64,000 nt of DNA from Bin5 sp965200685 (GTDB lineage Bacteria > Chloroflexota > Anaerolineae > Caldilineales > Caldilineaceae), in the NCBI GenBank assembly GCA_965200685.1, contig OZ241379.1, positions 1,364,001 to 1,428,000 on the forward strand, given 5' to 3'. Below the pieces are notes generated by a model. That model searched no databases, was not told where the DNA came from, and saw nothing but the letters and a program-made list of their open reading frames with translations. Made by a program: the position numbers and the translations under genes. This document shows positions 43,812 to 52,103 of the stretch, piece after piece. Each line of letters starts with the position of its first letter. The stretch's first letter is position 1.

Positions 43812-44288
43812 ATGCCGCGACGAAATCGGCCCGAAAGACGTGAAGTTACGCCGGACCCCCGCTATAATAGCGTTGTATTGGCGAAATTCATCAACAATCT
43901 GATGGAGCGGGGCAAGAAGAGTTTGGCCGCCAGAGTTGTCTATACTGCATTGGATACGGTTGCTGAACGCACAAAACGTCCGCCTATGGAAGTTTTTGAG
44001 GAAGCACTCAAGAACGCGACACCGCTGGTCGAAGTGAAGCCTCAGCGTGTGGGTGGTGCAACCTACCAGGTGCCTATGGAAATCCGTCCGGATCGACGGC
44101 AGGCCCTGGCCATGCGCTGGTTGATTCAGAATGCTAGGGGGCGTTCTGGCCGCAATATGGCCATGCGATTGGCGAACGAACTTCTGGACACTGCGCGCGG
44201 GGAAGGCCAAACTGTCCGCAGGCGTGAAGAGACACACCGTATGGCAGAGGCCAATCAGGCCTTTGCACATTTTGCTAGGAACCGATAG
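43812..44288 (+). CDS. rpsG: 30S ribosomal protein S7
   Basis: 158 residues from the ATG at 43812 (MPRRNRPERREVTPDPRYN), 11 bases after TAAGGA; the ATG at 43800 overlaps that site. Core blocks are VLAKFINNLMERGKKSLA, VEVKPQRVGGATYQVP and RMAEANQAFAHFA. S7 nucleates the 30S head and in other bacteria represses the str operon by binding its mRNA. Confidence 0.97.
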   Translation: MPRRNRPERREVTPDPRYNSVVLAKFINNLMERGKKSLAARVVYTALDTVAERTKRPPMEVFEEALKNATPLVEVKPQRVGGATYQVPMEIRPDRRQALAMRWLIQNARGRSGRNMAMRLANELLDTARGEGQTVRRREETHRMAEANQAFAHFARNR

Positions 44289-44360
44289 CTTTTCTTTCTG
44301 TATATCTTTCCAACTGAATTGTACACGGCGCATTCAAGCCACAGGATGATGTCGCACTGT

Positions 44361-44379
44361 CCGCAGCAGAATGCTGCGG
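44361..44379 (+). promoter_or_regulatory. Tight hairpin in the rpsG-fusA gap
   Basis: CCGCAGCA (44361-44368), loop GAA, TGCTGCGG (44372-44379). It lies 73 bases after rpsG in a 277-base gap with no gene or clear promoter. There is no T-run, so it is likelier an mRNA-level control or processing site than a terminator. Confidence 0.6.
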
Positions 44380-44565
44380 GGAATTCGACACCGCCAGAAA
44401 ATGGGCCTGTGAGGCGGTTGTGCCGTCTGTTTGTGTCCGGCGCGGGTGCTTACCCAGAGAGCCAGCAGGCCGAATCCCCCGTATTGTTGGATGATGTATA
44501 CAGGACAGGTACATATCTGTTTCAATAAACTTTGATGCCTGTTAGGACAGGAGCAGGTGAATCTG

Positions 44566-46659
44566 ATGAGTCAGTTACCACTACATAAGATACGGAACAT
44601 TGGGGTTATCGCCCATATTGATGCGGGCAAGACGACCACGACGGAGCGGATTTTGTTTTATTCTGGTCGTATTCACCGCATGGGTGAGGTACACGAAGGA
44701 ACCGCGGTCACCGATTGGATGGCTCAGGAACGGGAACGCGGCATTACGATTACGGCAGCAGCGATTACGACCAACTGGGTAGATACCCAAACTGCAGAGG
44801 AAGCCCAAATCAATATCATTGACACGCCAGGGCACATTGATTTTACTGCGGAGGTGCAGCGCAGCTTGCGGGTGTTGGATGGTGGTGTCGTGGTTTTTGA
44901 CGCGGTGGCTGGTGTTGAGCCGCAGTCGGAAACCGTTTGGCGGCAGGCAGACACCTATCAAGTACCTCGTATCTGTTTTGTCAACAAGATGGACCGGGTT
45001 GGGGCCGACTTTGAGCGCACGATTGAAATGATTGTTGACCGGCTCGGGGCGAATCCGCTGCCGATTCAGCTACCTTGGGGAGCGGAAGAGAACTTCCAAG
45101 GCGTAATCGATCTCTTGACAATGAAGGCCCTGCGGTACAGCGATGCCTTGGGTGCTCGGCCGGAGGTCGTGGACATTCCGGAGGAATTGGAGGCGGCCGC
45201 GGATGAGGCACGCGCGACGATGATTGAGCGAATTGCCGAAACGGATGATGAACTGACATTGCTTTATCTTGAAGGTGAAGAGATCAGCAATGATCAGCTC
45301 ATGAGGGCTCTGCGCCAAGCAGTGATTGGCAATGAAATCATACCGATTCTGTGTGGGACAGCCTTGAAGAATAAAGGCGTGCAACCACTCCTGAACGCGA
45401 TCGTTCGCTATCTGCCTAGTCCGGTGGATGTGCCGCCGGTTGTTGGCGTTGACCCAAAGACTGCTGAAGAGAAGACCCGGGCTGCTGACCCTGATGAGGC
45501 TTTCTCCGCGCTTGTCTTTAAGATCGTAACCGACCCCTTTGTCGGGCGGCTGGCGTATGTGAGGGTGTATTCCGGTACGTTGTTGGCGGGAAGTATGGTA
45601 TATAACGCCAATAAAGGGAGGCGAGAACGGATTGGCCGGCTTCTACAAATGCATGCCGATAAACGGGAAGAGATTCATGTCTGTCGAGCCGGGGATATTG
45701 CCGCAATTGTTGGGCTAAAGCAGAGCCTGACCGCTGAAACGCTTAGTGACCAAGACAATGAGATTCTACTGGAAACAATTGAGTTCCCGGAGCCGGTGAT
45801 CAGGATTGCGGTTGAACCGAAATCGAAAGCCGACCAGGATAAAATGGCCGATGGTCTGTTGCGGTTGGCCGAAGAAGACCCGACCTTTCAAGTGCGCTAT
45901 GACGACCAGACAAGGCAGACGGTCATAAGCGGAATGGGTGAATTGCATCTACAGATCATCGTTGACCGCTTAAAAAGAGAGTTCCGGGTTCAGTGCAATG
46001 AAGGCCGCCCACAGGTGGCCTATCGCGAGACGATCACAAAGGCAGTGCGGGCAGAAGGCCGCTTCGTCCGTCAGTCCGGTGGGCGAGGCCAGTACGGCCA
46101 TGTGCAGATTGAGCTGGAACCGAATGAACGGGGTAAGGGCTTTGCGTTTGAGAACCAAATTGTCGGCGGCGTAATCCCCAAGGAGTACATTCCTGCTGTC
46201 TATAAGGGGATTGAAGAGGCACTGACAAGCGGTGTACTTTCCGGGTATCCAGTAATAGATATCTGTGCCACGCTGGTAGATGGCAGCTATCATGAAGTCG
46301 ATTCCAGTGAAATTGCTTTCAAGATCGCCGGTTCCATGGCCTTCAAAGAGGGCATGGCAAAAGCTGGCCCGATTTTGCTAGAGCCGATTATGGAGGTTGA
46401 GGCAGTCATACCGGAAGAGTATGTCGGCGATATCGTGGGCGATTTTGCCAGCCGACGGGGCCAGGTAGAAGGGATAGACCATCGTAGCAATGGAGTGACT
46501 TCTGTACGTGCGCTGGTGCCACTGGCGGAAATGTTCGGTTATGCGACGATGCTTCGTTCGATGACCAGTGGTCGTGGTACATTCACCATGCAGTTCAACA
46601 GCTATCAGTCCAGCAGCCAAAAAGTGGCCGACAGTATTTTGAAACGTGAGTTCGCCTAA
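44566..46659 (+). CDS. fusA: Elongation factor G
   Basis: 697 residues from the ATG at 44566; a GTG at 44557 is also in frame, and the AGGA sites fit either. The G motifs are AHIDAGKTTTTERILF (G1), ERGITITAA (G2), DTPGHIDF (G3) and NKMDRVGADF (G4). Domains II-V follow, with the domain IV block YRETITKAVRAEGRFVRQSG and the tip RGQYGHVQIE. It catalyses GTP-driven translocation. Insertions are absent and the length is normal. Confidence 0.97.
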   Translation: MSQLPLHKIRNIGVIAHIDAGKTTTTERILFYSGRIHRMGEVHEGTAVTDWMAQERERGITITAAAITTNWVDTQTAEEAQINIIDTPGHIDFTAEVQRSLRVLDGGVVVFDAVAGVEPQSETVWRQADTYQVPRICFVNKMDRVGADFERTIEMIVDRLGANPLPIQLPWGAEENFQGVIDLLTMKALRYSDALGARPEVVDIPEELEAAADEARATMIERIAETDDELTLLYLEGEEISNDQLMRALRQAVIGNEIIPILCGTALKNKGVQPLLNAIVRYLPSPVDVPPVVGVDPKTAEEKTRAADPDEAFSALVFKIVTDPFVGRLAYVRVYSGTLLAGSMVYNANKGRRERIGRLLQMHADKREEIHVCRAGDIAAIVGLKQSLTAETLSDQDNEILLETIEFPEPVIRIAVEPKSKADQDKMADGLLRLAEEDPTFQVRYDDQTRQTVISGMGELHLQIIVDRLKREFRVQCNEGRPQVAYRETITKAVRAEGRFVRQSGGRGQYGHVQIELEPNERGKGFAFENQIVGGVIPKEYIPAVYKGIEEALTSGVLSGYPVIDICATLVDGSYHEVDSSEIAFKIAGSMAFKEGMAKAGPILLEPIMEVEAVIPEEYVGDIVGDFASRRGQVEGIDHRSNGVTSVRALVPLAEMFGYATMLRSMTSGRGTFTMQFNSYQSSSQKVADSILKREFA

Positions 46660-46705
46660 GTGTAAAGGTAGGCAATAACATTTTTCGTTTCAGCAGTATC
46701 CAGAC

Positions 46706-46734
46706 TTGTCAACTGTCAAGACATCTTGTATACT
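46706..46734 (+). promoter_or_regulatory. Promoter of tuf
   Basis: TTGTCA (46706-46711), 17-bp spacer, TATACT (46729-46734). It would give tuf and the S10 genes expression independent of fusA. Confidence 0.82.
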
Positions 46735-46775
46735 GTGTAAGTTACAGACGTGACATCTATTTAGCTGAAAAGAAT

Positions 46776-46834
46776 AGGGAATTTACTGTAACGAGAACCG
46801 ACTTGTACGCCGGAATCAAACGTTATAATTCCCT
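46776..46834 (+). promoter_or_regulatory. tuf leader hairpin 1
   Basis: AGGGAATT (46776-46783) pairs with AATTCCCT (46827-46834), and TAACG (46789-46793) with CGTTA (46821-46825) continues the stem. The sequence after it (AATATTTCT) is T-rich, so it could act as an attenuator. Confidence 0.55.
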
Positions 46835-46850
46835 AATATTTCTGGAGAAC

Positions 46851-46936
46851 GACCGGTGAGGCGGGTTTGAATGGCCTGCCACTCGAGGTTATCGGCATCG
46901 TCGGGCCATTCAAGGAGTTCAATCGTCTCACCGGTC
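46851..46936 (+). promoter_or_regulatory. tuf leader hairpin 2, two nested perfect stems
   Basis: Outer stem GACCGGTGAG (46851-46860) with CTCACCGGTC (46927-46936); inner stem TTGAATGGCC (46867-46876) with GGCCATTCAA (46904-46913). Both are perfect 10-bp stems, separated by an asymmetric internal loop (6 and 13 bases) and capped by a 27-base loop with further pairing potential. The shape suggests a folded regulatory RNA; no known family was recognised. Confidence 0.65.
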
Positions 46937-47040
46937 TGTGTGAACAGGAGTTGACTTCCGGATTTGGTTGTCCAGCACCTCAAAAGGCTAATGGGTATGA
47001 TCCTTTGTGCTAAGCAGCCAAACAATCAGGAGAAAAAGCA

Positions 47041-48240
47041 ATGGCGAAGGGAGTATTTGAGAGGGTGAAACCCCATGTGAATGTGGGGACAATCGGCCAT
47101 GTGGATCATGGGAAGACGACGCTGACGGCTGCGATCACGAAGGTGCTGTCGTTGAAGGGGATGGCGGACTTCAGTGAATTTGAGCAGATCGACAATGCGC
47201 CTGAGGAAAAGGCGCGGGGGATCACAATAGCCATAGCGCATGTGGAATACGAGACGGAGAATCGCCACTATGCCCATGTAGACTGTCCTGGTCATGCGGA
47301 TTACATCAAGAACATGATCACAGGTGCGGCGCAGATGGATGGAGCGATCTTGGTAGTGGCTGCGCCGGATGGACAGATGCCACAGACGCGGGAGCATGTG
47401 TTGCTGGCGCGGCAGGTGGAAGTGCCGGCGATGGTAGTGTTTCTGAACAAAGTGGACATGATGGAGGATGAGGAGCTGTTGGAGTTGGTGGAGATGGAGA
47501 TTCGAGAGTTGCTGGACACGTATGAATTTCCTGGTGATGACATACCGTTTGTGCGCGGGAGTGCATTGGAGGCATTGGAGAGTAAGTCGGAGGATCCTGG
47601 TTCGGGGGAGTATGCAGCGATCTGGGAGTTGATGCGCGCGGTGGATGAGTATATACCGACGCCTGCGCGGGATGTAGAGAGACCGTTTCTGATGCCGATA
47701 GAGGATGTATTTTCGATCAAGGGTCGAGGGACGGTGGTGACGGGGCGTGTGGAGCGGGGGGTGATTCATCCGATGGAAGAGGTGGAGATAGTGGGGATAA
47801 AGGAGACGCGTCGGACAACGGTGACGGGAGTGGAGATGTTCCGCAAGTTGTTGGACGAGGGACAGGCTGGGGACAATGTAGGGTGTTTGTTGCGCGGTGT
47901 GAATCGAGAGGATGTAGAGAGGGGGCAGGTATTGTCGATACCTGGTAGCATCACGCCGCACACGAAGTTCAAGTCGGAGGTATATGTATTGAGGAAGGAG
48001 GAGGGGGGTCGTCACACGCCGTTTTTCAATGGATATCGACCGCAGTTCTACATAAGGACGATGGACATCACGGGTTCAATTGGGTTGCCTGGAGGTGTGG
48101 AGATGGTGATGCCTGGTGACAATGTGACGATGGAAGTGGAGTTGATATCGCCTGTTGCGTTGGAGCCTGGTGGTCGGTTTGCGATCCGTGAGGGAGGTCG
48201 CACGGTTGCTGCTGGGGCTATCACCGAAATTATCGAATAG
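47041..48240 (+). CDS. tuf: Elongation factor Tu
   Basis: 399 residues. The G motifs are GHVDHGKTTLTAAI, ARGITIAIAHVEYE, DCPGHADYIKNM and NKVDM; domains II and III follow (GRVERGVIHPMEEVEIVG; FFNGYRPQFYIRTMDITG). It delivers aminoacyl-tRNA to the ribosome. The position after RGITI, usually Asn or Ser/Thr, is Ala. Base use is odd for so highly expressed a gene: the coding strand is very G-rich, with many GTG, GGG, ACG, ATA and AGG/AGA codons, unlike fusA or the ribosomal genes beside it. An antisense frame stays open across most of the gene because of this bias. Confidence 0.98.
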   Translation: MAKGVFERVKPHVNVGTIGHVDHGKTTLTAAITKVLSLKGMADFSEFEQIDNAPEEKARGITIAIAHVEYETENRHYAHVDCPGHADYIKNMITGAAQMDGAILVVAAPDGQMPQTREHVLLARQVEVPAMVVFLNKVDMMEDEELLELVEMEIRELLDTYEFPGDDIPFVRGSALEALESKSEDPGSGEYAAIWELMRAVDEYIPTPARDVERPFLMPIEDVFSIKGRGTVVTGRVERGVIHPMEEVEIVGIKETRRTTVTGVEMFRKLLDEGQAGDNVGCLLRGVNREDVERGQVLSIPGSITPHTKFKSEVYVLRKEEGGRHTPFFNGYRPQFYIRTMDITGSIGLPGGVEMVMPGDNVTMEVELISPVALEPGGRFAIREGGRTVAAGAITEIIE

Positions 48241-48250
48241 GACATACATA

Positions 48251-48288
48251 GCAAAGCGGAAGGCAGGAAATTCTCCCATCTTCCGCTT
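48251..48288 (+). promoter_or_regulatory. Hairpin between tuf and rpsJ
   Basis: AAGCGGAAG (48254-48262) and CTTCCGCTT (48280-48288), a perfect 9-bp stem with a 17-base loop, 14 bases after the tuf stop; GCAA/TTGC can extend it past a bulge. No T-run. It may set the tuf to rpsJ transcript ratio. Confidence 0.6.
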
Positions 48289-48312
48289 CGTTGCTGTGGG
48301 AAGGAATAGGGC

Positions 48313-48621
48313 ATGGCAAAGCAGAGAATCCGCATCAAGCTCAAAGCATATGATCACCGGGTGCTCGATGCATCTGCACAACAGATCGTTATCGCTGCAG
48401 AGCAGACGGGTGCCCAGGTTGTTGGACCTGTGCCTCTACCAACAAGAATTGAGAAATTTACAGTGATGCGGTCGCCTTTTATTGATAAGGACAGCCGTGA
48501 ACAATTTGAGATCCGTACCCACAAGCGTTTAATTGATGTAGTGGATCCGGGCAACAAGACGATTGAAAATCTTACCCGTCTGAATTTGCCTGCGGGTGTT
48601 GATATCGAAATCAAGCTGTAA
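48313..48621 (+). CDS. rpsJ: 30S ribosomal protein S10
   Basis: 102 residues: KQRIRIKLKAYDHRVLDASAQ at the N-terminus (first 20 used here as KQRIRIKLKAYDHRVLDASA), the GPVPLPTRIEKFTVMRSPF loop and the HKRLIDVVDP segment. It sits in the 30S head and is also the NusE partner of NusB in antitermination. First gene of the S10 cluster, following tuf by 72 bases. Confidence 0.97.
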   Translation: MAKQRIRIKLKAYDHRVLDASAQQIVIAAEQTGAQVVGPVPLPTRIEKFTVMRSPFIDKDSREQFEIRTHKRLIDVVDPGNKTIENLTRLNLPAGVDIEIKL

Positions 48622-48632
48622 CGCTCATTTTC

Positions 48633-48716
48633 CAAATGTGTTGGTGTCTCCGCCACAGCTAGGTGGAGTGGCAAACCGGATGGGCACCTTGGCTGAGATG
48701 TCCCTGAGCACATTTG
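48633..48716 (+). promoter_or_regulatory. Long-range hairpin in the rpsJ-rplC gap
   Basis: CAAATGTG (48633-48640) pairs with CACATTTG (48709-48716), enclosing 68 bases that include a smaller stem (CTCC...GGAG near 48648-48667). It fills most of the 174-base gap. Placement just before L3 and L4 genes makes autogenous control by L4 conceivable, but no known S10-leader consensus was recognised. Confidence 0.45.
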
Positions 48717-48795
48717 TGATCAATGGGTTTACTGGATGATGGCGAGTAAACGTGATCAGGTTTTATGGATCGTATCGTCAGTCCTGGAGGAGCAA

Positions 48796-49425
48796 GTGAA
48801 AGGGATTCTAGGTCGCAAAATTGGAATGACCCAGCTATTTGATGACAGCGGTGAAGTTGTGCCGGTCACTGTAATTGAAGCTGGCCCCTGCTACATTACG
48901 CAGGTAAAGACTGAAGATACCGATGGCTATAATGCAATTCAGGTTGGCTTTGAAGAGGTACCGGAACGCAAATTGACCAAAGGTCAACTCGGCCATCTGC
49001 AGAAGGCCAGTGTGCCTGTGCTGCGCGTGCTACGGGAGGTGCGTTTGCTCGGTGCGCCGGAGCATGTGCTGGGCGACATCATTAAAGCGGATGTCTTTGC
49101 TGAGGGTGAGCTTGTTGATGTAACTGGCACATCCAAAGGCAAGGGCTTTGCCGGTGCGGTCAAACGTCATGGATTTCGGGGTGGCCCGAAAACGCATGGG
49201 CAGTCAGATCGCCACCGCGCCCCTGGTGCTCGGGGCGCGGGTACGACTCCGGGCCATACCTTCCGCGGGACAAAGGGCCCGGGACAGATGGGCAATAAAC
49301 GGGTAACGGTACAGAATTTGAAGGTGGCTTTGGTTGATGCAGAGCGCAATCTTATCGCGATCAAAGGTGCGGTACCTGGTCCACGTCAAGGGTTGGTCTT
49401 CATTCGAACGGCTGTAAAGGCGTAG
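48796..49425 (+). CDS. rplC: 50S ribosomal protein L3
   Basis: 209 residues from the GTG at 48796, fixed by GGAGGAG 5 bases upstream and the canonical start VKGILGRKIGMTQLF. The in-frame ATG at 48736 would add 20 unrelated residues. Blocks FAGAVKRHGFRGGPKTHGQS and RAPGARGAGTTPGHTFRGTK match the extended loop that reaches the peptidyl-transferase centre, including the conserved Gln that is methylated in some bacteria. Confidence 0.96.
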   Translation: MKGILGRKIGMTQLFDDSGEVVPVTVIEAGPCYITQVKTEDTDGYNAIQVGFEEVPERKLTKGQLGHLQKASVPVLRVLREVRLLGAPEHVLGDIIKADVFAEGELVDVTGTSKGKGFAGAVKRHGFRGGPKTHGQSDRHRAPGARGAGTTPGHTFRGTKGPGQMGNKRVTVQNLKVALVDAERNLIAIKGAVPGPRQGLVFIRTAVKA

Positions 49426-49442
49426 GGGCAGGAGGCGATATT

Positions 49443-50075
49443 ATGGAAGTACCAATCAGGAATATGGCCGGTGAAGAGATTGGTCAGATAGAGTTGACGG
49501 ATACAGTATTTGCTGCTCCGATCAATCAGGGCTTGATGCATCAGGCGTTGGTGAGGCAGTTGGCGAACGCCCGCAGGGGCACACATAAAACCAAAACTCG
49601 GAGCGAAGTACGAGGTGGCGGGCGTAAGCCTTGGCGTCAGAAGGGTACTGGCCGGGCCCGACATGGCTCGATTCGTTCTCCTATATGGGTTGGTGGTGGA
49701 ACAGCTTTCGGTCCTACGCCGCGCAAATATACCAAGAAGATGCCGAAGAAGATGAGACGGGCGGCCTTGCGTAGTGCGCTGAGTGTGAAGGCCGGCTCCG
49801 GCCAGATTATTGTTCTGGACAGATTGACGATAGAAGAACCGAAGACGAAAGTTTTCGTGCAGACATTGGCCGACCTGGGCTTGGACAACGAAAGTGTCTT
49901 GGTTGTCTTGCCGGAGCGGGATATGGCGGTTGAGAAATCGATCAGTAACCTACCCCAGGCCAAATCACTTCTCAGCAGCAATCTGAACATCCAGGATCTG
50001 TTAGGCTATGATATGCTTCTCTTGCCGCAGGCCTCGGTTGAGTTCATTCACACTTGGCTTGGCGAATCGCGTTAG
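49443..50075 (+). CDS. rplD: 50S ribosomal protein L4
   Basis: 210 residues. The tunnel-lining loop reads RGGGRKPWRQKGTGRARHGS followed by IRSPIWVGGGTAFGP, then RKYTKKMPKKMRRAALRSAL. The C-terminal Rossmann-like half is normal. L4 binds 23S rRNA at the exit tunnel and in some bacteria regulates its own operon. It follows rplC by 17 bases with a GGAGG-like site. Confidence 0.97.
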   Translation: MEVPIRNMAGEEIGQIELTDTVFAAPINQGLMHQALVRQLANARRGTHKTKTRSEVRGGGRKPWRQKGTGRARHGSIRSPIWVGGGTAFGPTPRKYTKKMPKKMRRAALRSALSVKAGSGQIIVLDRLTIEEPKTKVFVQTLADLGLDNESVLVVLPERDMAVEKSISNLPQAKSLLSSNLNIQDLLGYDMLLLPQASVEFIHTWLGESR

Positions 50076-50097
50076 CCTCTGAGACGAGGAGAGTCCG

Positions 50098-50388
50098 ATG
50101 CATGTTTATGAAGTCATTAAGCGTCCGGTTATTACAGAAAAATCGTATGATGCCGCTGACTACGACAATCGGTACACATTTGAAGTTGATATGAAGGCCA
50201 ATAAGCATGAGATCCGTGATGCGGTGCAGACAGCCTTCAATGTTACTGTACTCGGTGTGCGGGTGATGGTGATGCCTGCCAAGACCGGACATCGGGGCCG
50301 TCGTAAGGTGGTGCGAAAACCTCCATGGAAAAAGGCCATTGTGACCCTAGCGGATGGCGACAGTATTCAGTTCTTTGAAGGTGTATAA
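50098..50388 (+). CDS. rplW: 50S ribosomal protein L23
   Basis: 96 residues; MHVYEVIKRPVITEKSYDAA, then YTFEVDMKANKHEIRDAVQ and VRVMVMPAKTGHRGRRKVV. It lies at the tunnel exit and docks trigger factor and the signal recognition particle. It overlaps no gene; GACGAGGAGAG precedes the ATG. Confidence 0.96.
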   Translation: MHVYEVIKRPVITEKSYDAADYDNRYTFEVDMKANKHEIRDAVQTAFNVTVLGVRVMVMPAKTGHRGRRKVVRKPPWKKAIVTLADGDSIQFFEGV

Positions 50389-50484
50389 CATGGCCAGACC
50401 CATGACCGCCGGCTTCGTCTCTTGCCCGAGTGAATTCTGCAATGTGCAGGTTTTCTCAACAGATAATGTATGGGATAGATTGCT

Positions 50485-51318
50485 ATGCCTATAAAGATAT
50501 ACCGTCCCACGTCTCCGGGCCGTCGGAATATGAGTGTTTCGACCTTTGAAACGATTACACGTGACAAGCCGGAGCGTTCATTGACCGTTTCGTTGAACAA
50601 GAAGAGTGGGCGTAATAACCAGGGTCGCATTACTGTGCGTCACAGAGGTGGCGGCCACAAACGGCGTTATCGTCTCATTGATTTCAAGCGAGATAAATGG
50701 GGCGTCCCGGCGCGGGTTACGTCGATTGAGTACGATCCGAACCGCAGTGCTCGTATTGCTCTGTTGACGTATCAAGATGGTGAGAAGCGCTACATCATTG
50801 CACCGTTGGGCATCCAGGTGGGTGATGTGCTGGAATCTGGTCCGAATTCTGACATTCGTCCTGGCAATGCCATGCCGATCCGCAACATTCCATTGGGTAC
50901 ACAGATTCACAACATTGAGTTGTATCCGGGGCGAGGGGCACAGCTTGTGCGTAGCGCGGGTGTATGGGCGCAACTGGTCGCCAAAGAGGGACCTCGGGCC
51001 CAGGTGCGTCTCCCCAGTGGAGAGGTCCGCTATATTGAGATGGGCTGTTTAGCCACAATTGGCCAGGTATCGAACCCGGACCATAGCAATATCTCTATGG
51101 GCAAGGCTGGTCGTCGTCGTTGGTTAGGCTTTCGTCCATCTGTGCGGGGTGTGGCCATGGATCCTGCCTCTCATCCCCATGGTGGGGGCGAGGGGCGTTC
51201 ACCCATTGGTATGCCTGGCCCAAAGACACCATGGGGGAAGGCGGCCCTTGGCAAGCGTACCCGCCGCAACAAGAGAACGAACAAATATATTGTACGGCGC
51301 AGCAGCAAGCGCCGCTAG
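50485..51318 (+). CDS. rplB: 50S ribosomal protein L2
   Basis: 277 residues. RHRGGGHKRRYRLIDFKR in the N-terminal part, and the C-terminal SVRGVAMDPASHPHGGGEGR with the conserved histidine near the peptidyl-transferase centre, followed by KTPWGKAALGKRTRR. Normal length. It is preceded by a 96-base gap after rplW in which nothing beyond a weak ribosome site was seen. Confidence 0.97.
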   Translation: MPIKIYRPTSPGRRNMSVSTFETITRDKPERSLTVSLNKKSGRNNQGRITVRHRGGGHKRRYRLIDFKRDKWGVPARVTSIEYDPNRSARIALLTYQDGEKRYIIAPLGIQVGDVLESGPNSDIRPGNAMPIRNIPLGTQIHNIELYPGRGAQLVRSAGVWAQLVAKEGPRAQVRLPSGEVRYIEMGCLATIGQVSNPDHSNISMGKAGRRRWLGFRPSVRGVAMDPASHPHGGGEGRSPIGMPGPKTPWGKAALGKRTRRNKRTNKYIVRRSSKRR

Positions 51319-51341
51319 CGGGACAATATCTGGAGGGGATG

Positions 51342-51623
51342 ATGGGACGTAGCCTGAAGAAAGGGCCGTATGTTGCACCACGTCTGCTGAAGAAAATTGA
51401 AGATATGAACCGGACCGCTGAACGGAGAGTTGTCAAGACTTGGTCTCGATCTTCGACGATTTTCCCGCAGTTCGTTGGTCATACGATAGCAATTCATGAT
51501 GGCCGTCGCCATGTACCGATCTACATCACGGAAAATATGGTTGGGCACAAATTGGGAGAATTTGCGCCCACACGTTTCTTCCGTGGTCATATCAGGTCGG
51601 AAAGAAGCACACGTCGGCGCTAG
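51342..51623 (+). CDS. rpsS: 30S ribosomal protein S19
   Basis: 93 residues from the second of two tandem ATGs (51342), 5 bases after GGAGG; starts MGRSLKKGPYVAPRLLKKIE. TWSRSSTIFPQFVGHTIAIH and YITENMVGHKLGEFAPTRFF are diagnostic. It is in the 30S head with S13. A longer frame open from 51120 runs over the rplB end and is not used. Confidence 0.97.
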   Translation: MGRSLKKGPYVAPRLLKKIEDMNRTAERRVVKTWSRSSTIFPQFVGHTIAIHDGRRHVPIYITENMVGHKLGEFAPTRFFRGHIRSERSTRRR

Positions 51624-51735
51624 GATATACGATTCAGCGTAGAATGCACAGGAAGAGGGCAGGTATCTATCAGCCTTTGAATTCTGACTGGGTTATCATT
51701 TTTTCCTCACTCTTGGAGATAGAGGAGAGCGTACC

Positions 51736-52080
51736 GTGGAAGTTCGAGCAATTACCAAATATACGGGCATCAGCCCGCAGAAGGCGCGGCTGGTGTTGAA
51801 CGAAGTGCGAGGGCATCCGGCAGAGGAAGCATTGACAATTCTGCAATTTATGCCTCAGCAGGCTGCACGCATTGTAGAGAAGACGCTGAAGAGTGCCATT
51901 GCCAACGGTGTAGAGAATTTTGGCCTGGAAGCCGAAGAGCTGTATATCAGCGAGATCTATGCTGATCAGGCTCCGAACCGGCGTTGGCGACGCTTTGGGG
52001 CTCGCGGTCGGTTTAAGCCATGGATTCGGCGCTCCTCCCACATAACAGTCGTGTTGCAAGAGCGTTTCAGCGACGAGTAG
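51736..52080 (+). CDS. rplV: 50S ribosomal protein L22
   Basis: 114 residues from a GTG start with AGAGGAGAG upstream. EVRAITKYTGISPQKARLVL, ALTILQFMPQQAARIVEKTL and the tunnel hairpin around APNRRWRRFGARGRFKPWIR (the GRGxRI-type loop) identify it. The 112-base gap before it shows no regulatory element I can name. Confidence 0.96.
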   Translation: MEVRAITKYTGISPQKARLVLNEVRGHPAEEALTILQFMPQQAARIVEKTLKSAIANGVENFGLEAEELYISEIYADQAPNRRWRRFGARGRFKPWIRRSSHITVVLQERFSDE

Positions 52081-52103
52081 CGGACACAGGTAAAGGAGGT
52101 CCA

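Larger units (their letters stand above)
46660..47040 (+). other. Structured leader region before tuf
   Basis: 381 bases between fusA and tuf. It holds the tuf promoter (46706-46734) and a leader of about 300 nt with two large hairpins (46776-46834 and 46851-46936) and a ribosome site (AGGAGAAAAAGCA). A 69-codon minus-strand reading frame (46816-47025) overlaps the second hairpin and is not judged to be a gene. Confidence 0.75.

Noticed and set aside
46739..46834. tRNA-like shape in the tuf leader (AGGGAATT acceptor-like stem)
   Set aside because: The span is only 59 bases and lacks a T-loop, an anticodon arm of proper size and a discriminator-CCA arrangement.
46816..47025. 69-codon minus-strand reading frame between fusA and tuf
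   Set aside because: It lies over the tuf leader hairpins, has no ribosome site or promoter on its strand, and resembles no family; the openness is explained by base composition.
47026..48015. 329-codon open frame antisense to tuf
   Set aside because: Its His/Arg/Leu/Tyr-rich translation is the mirror of the G-rich codon use of tuf; it has no protein-like domain.
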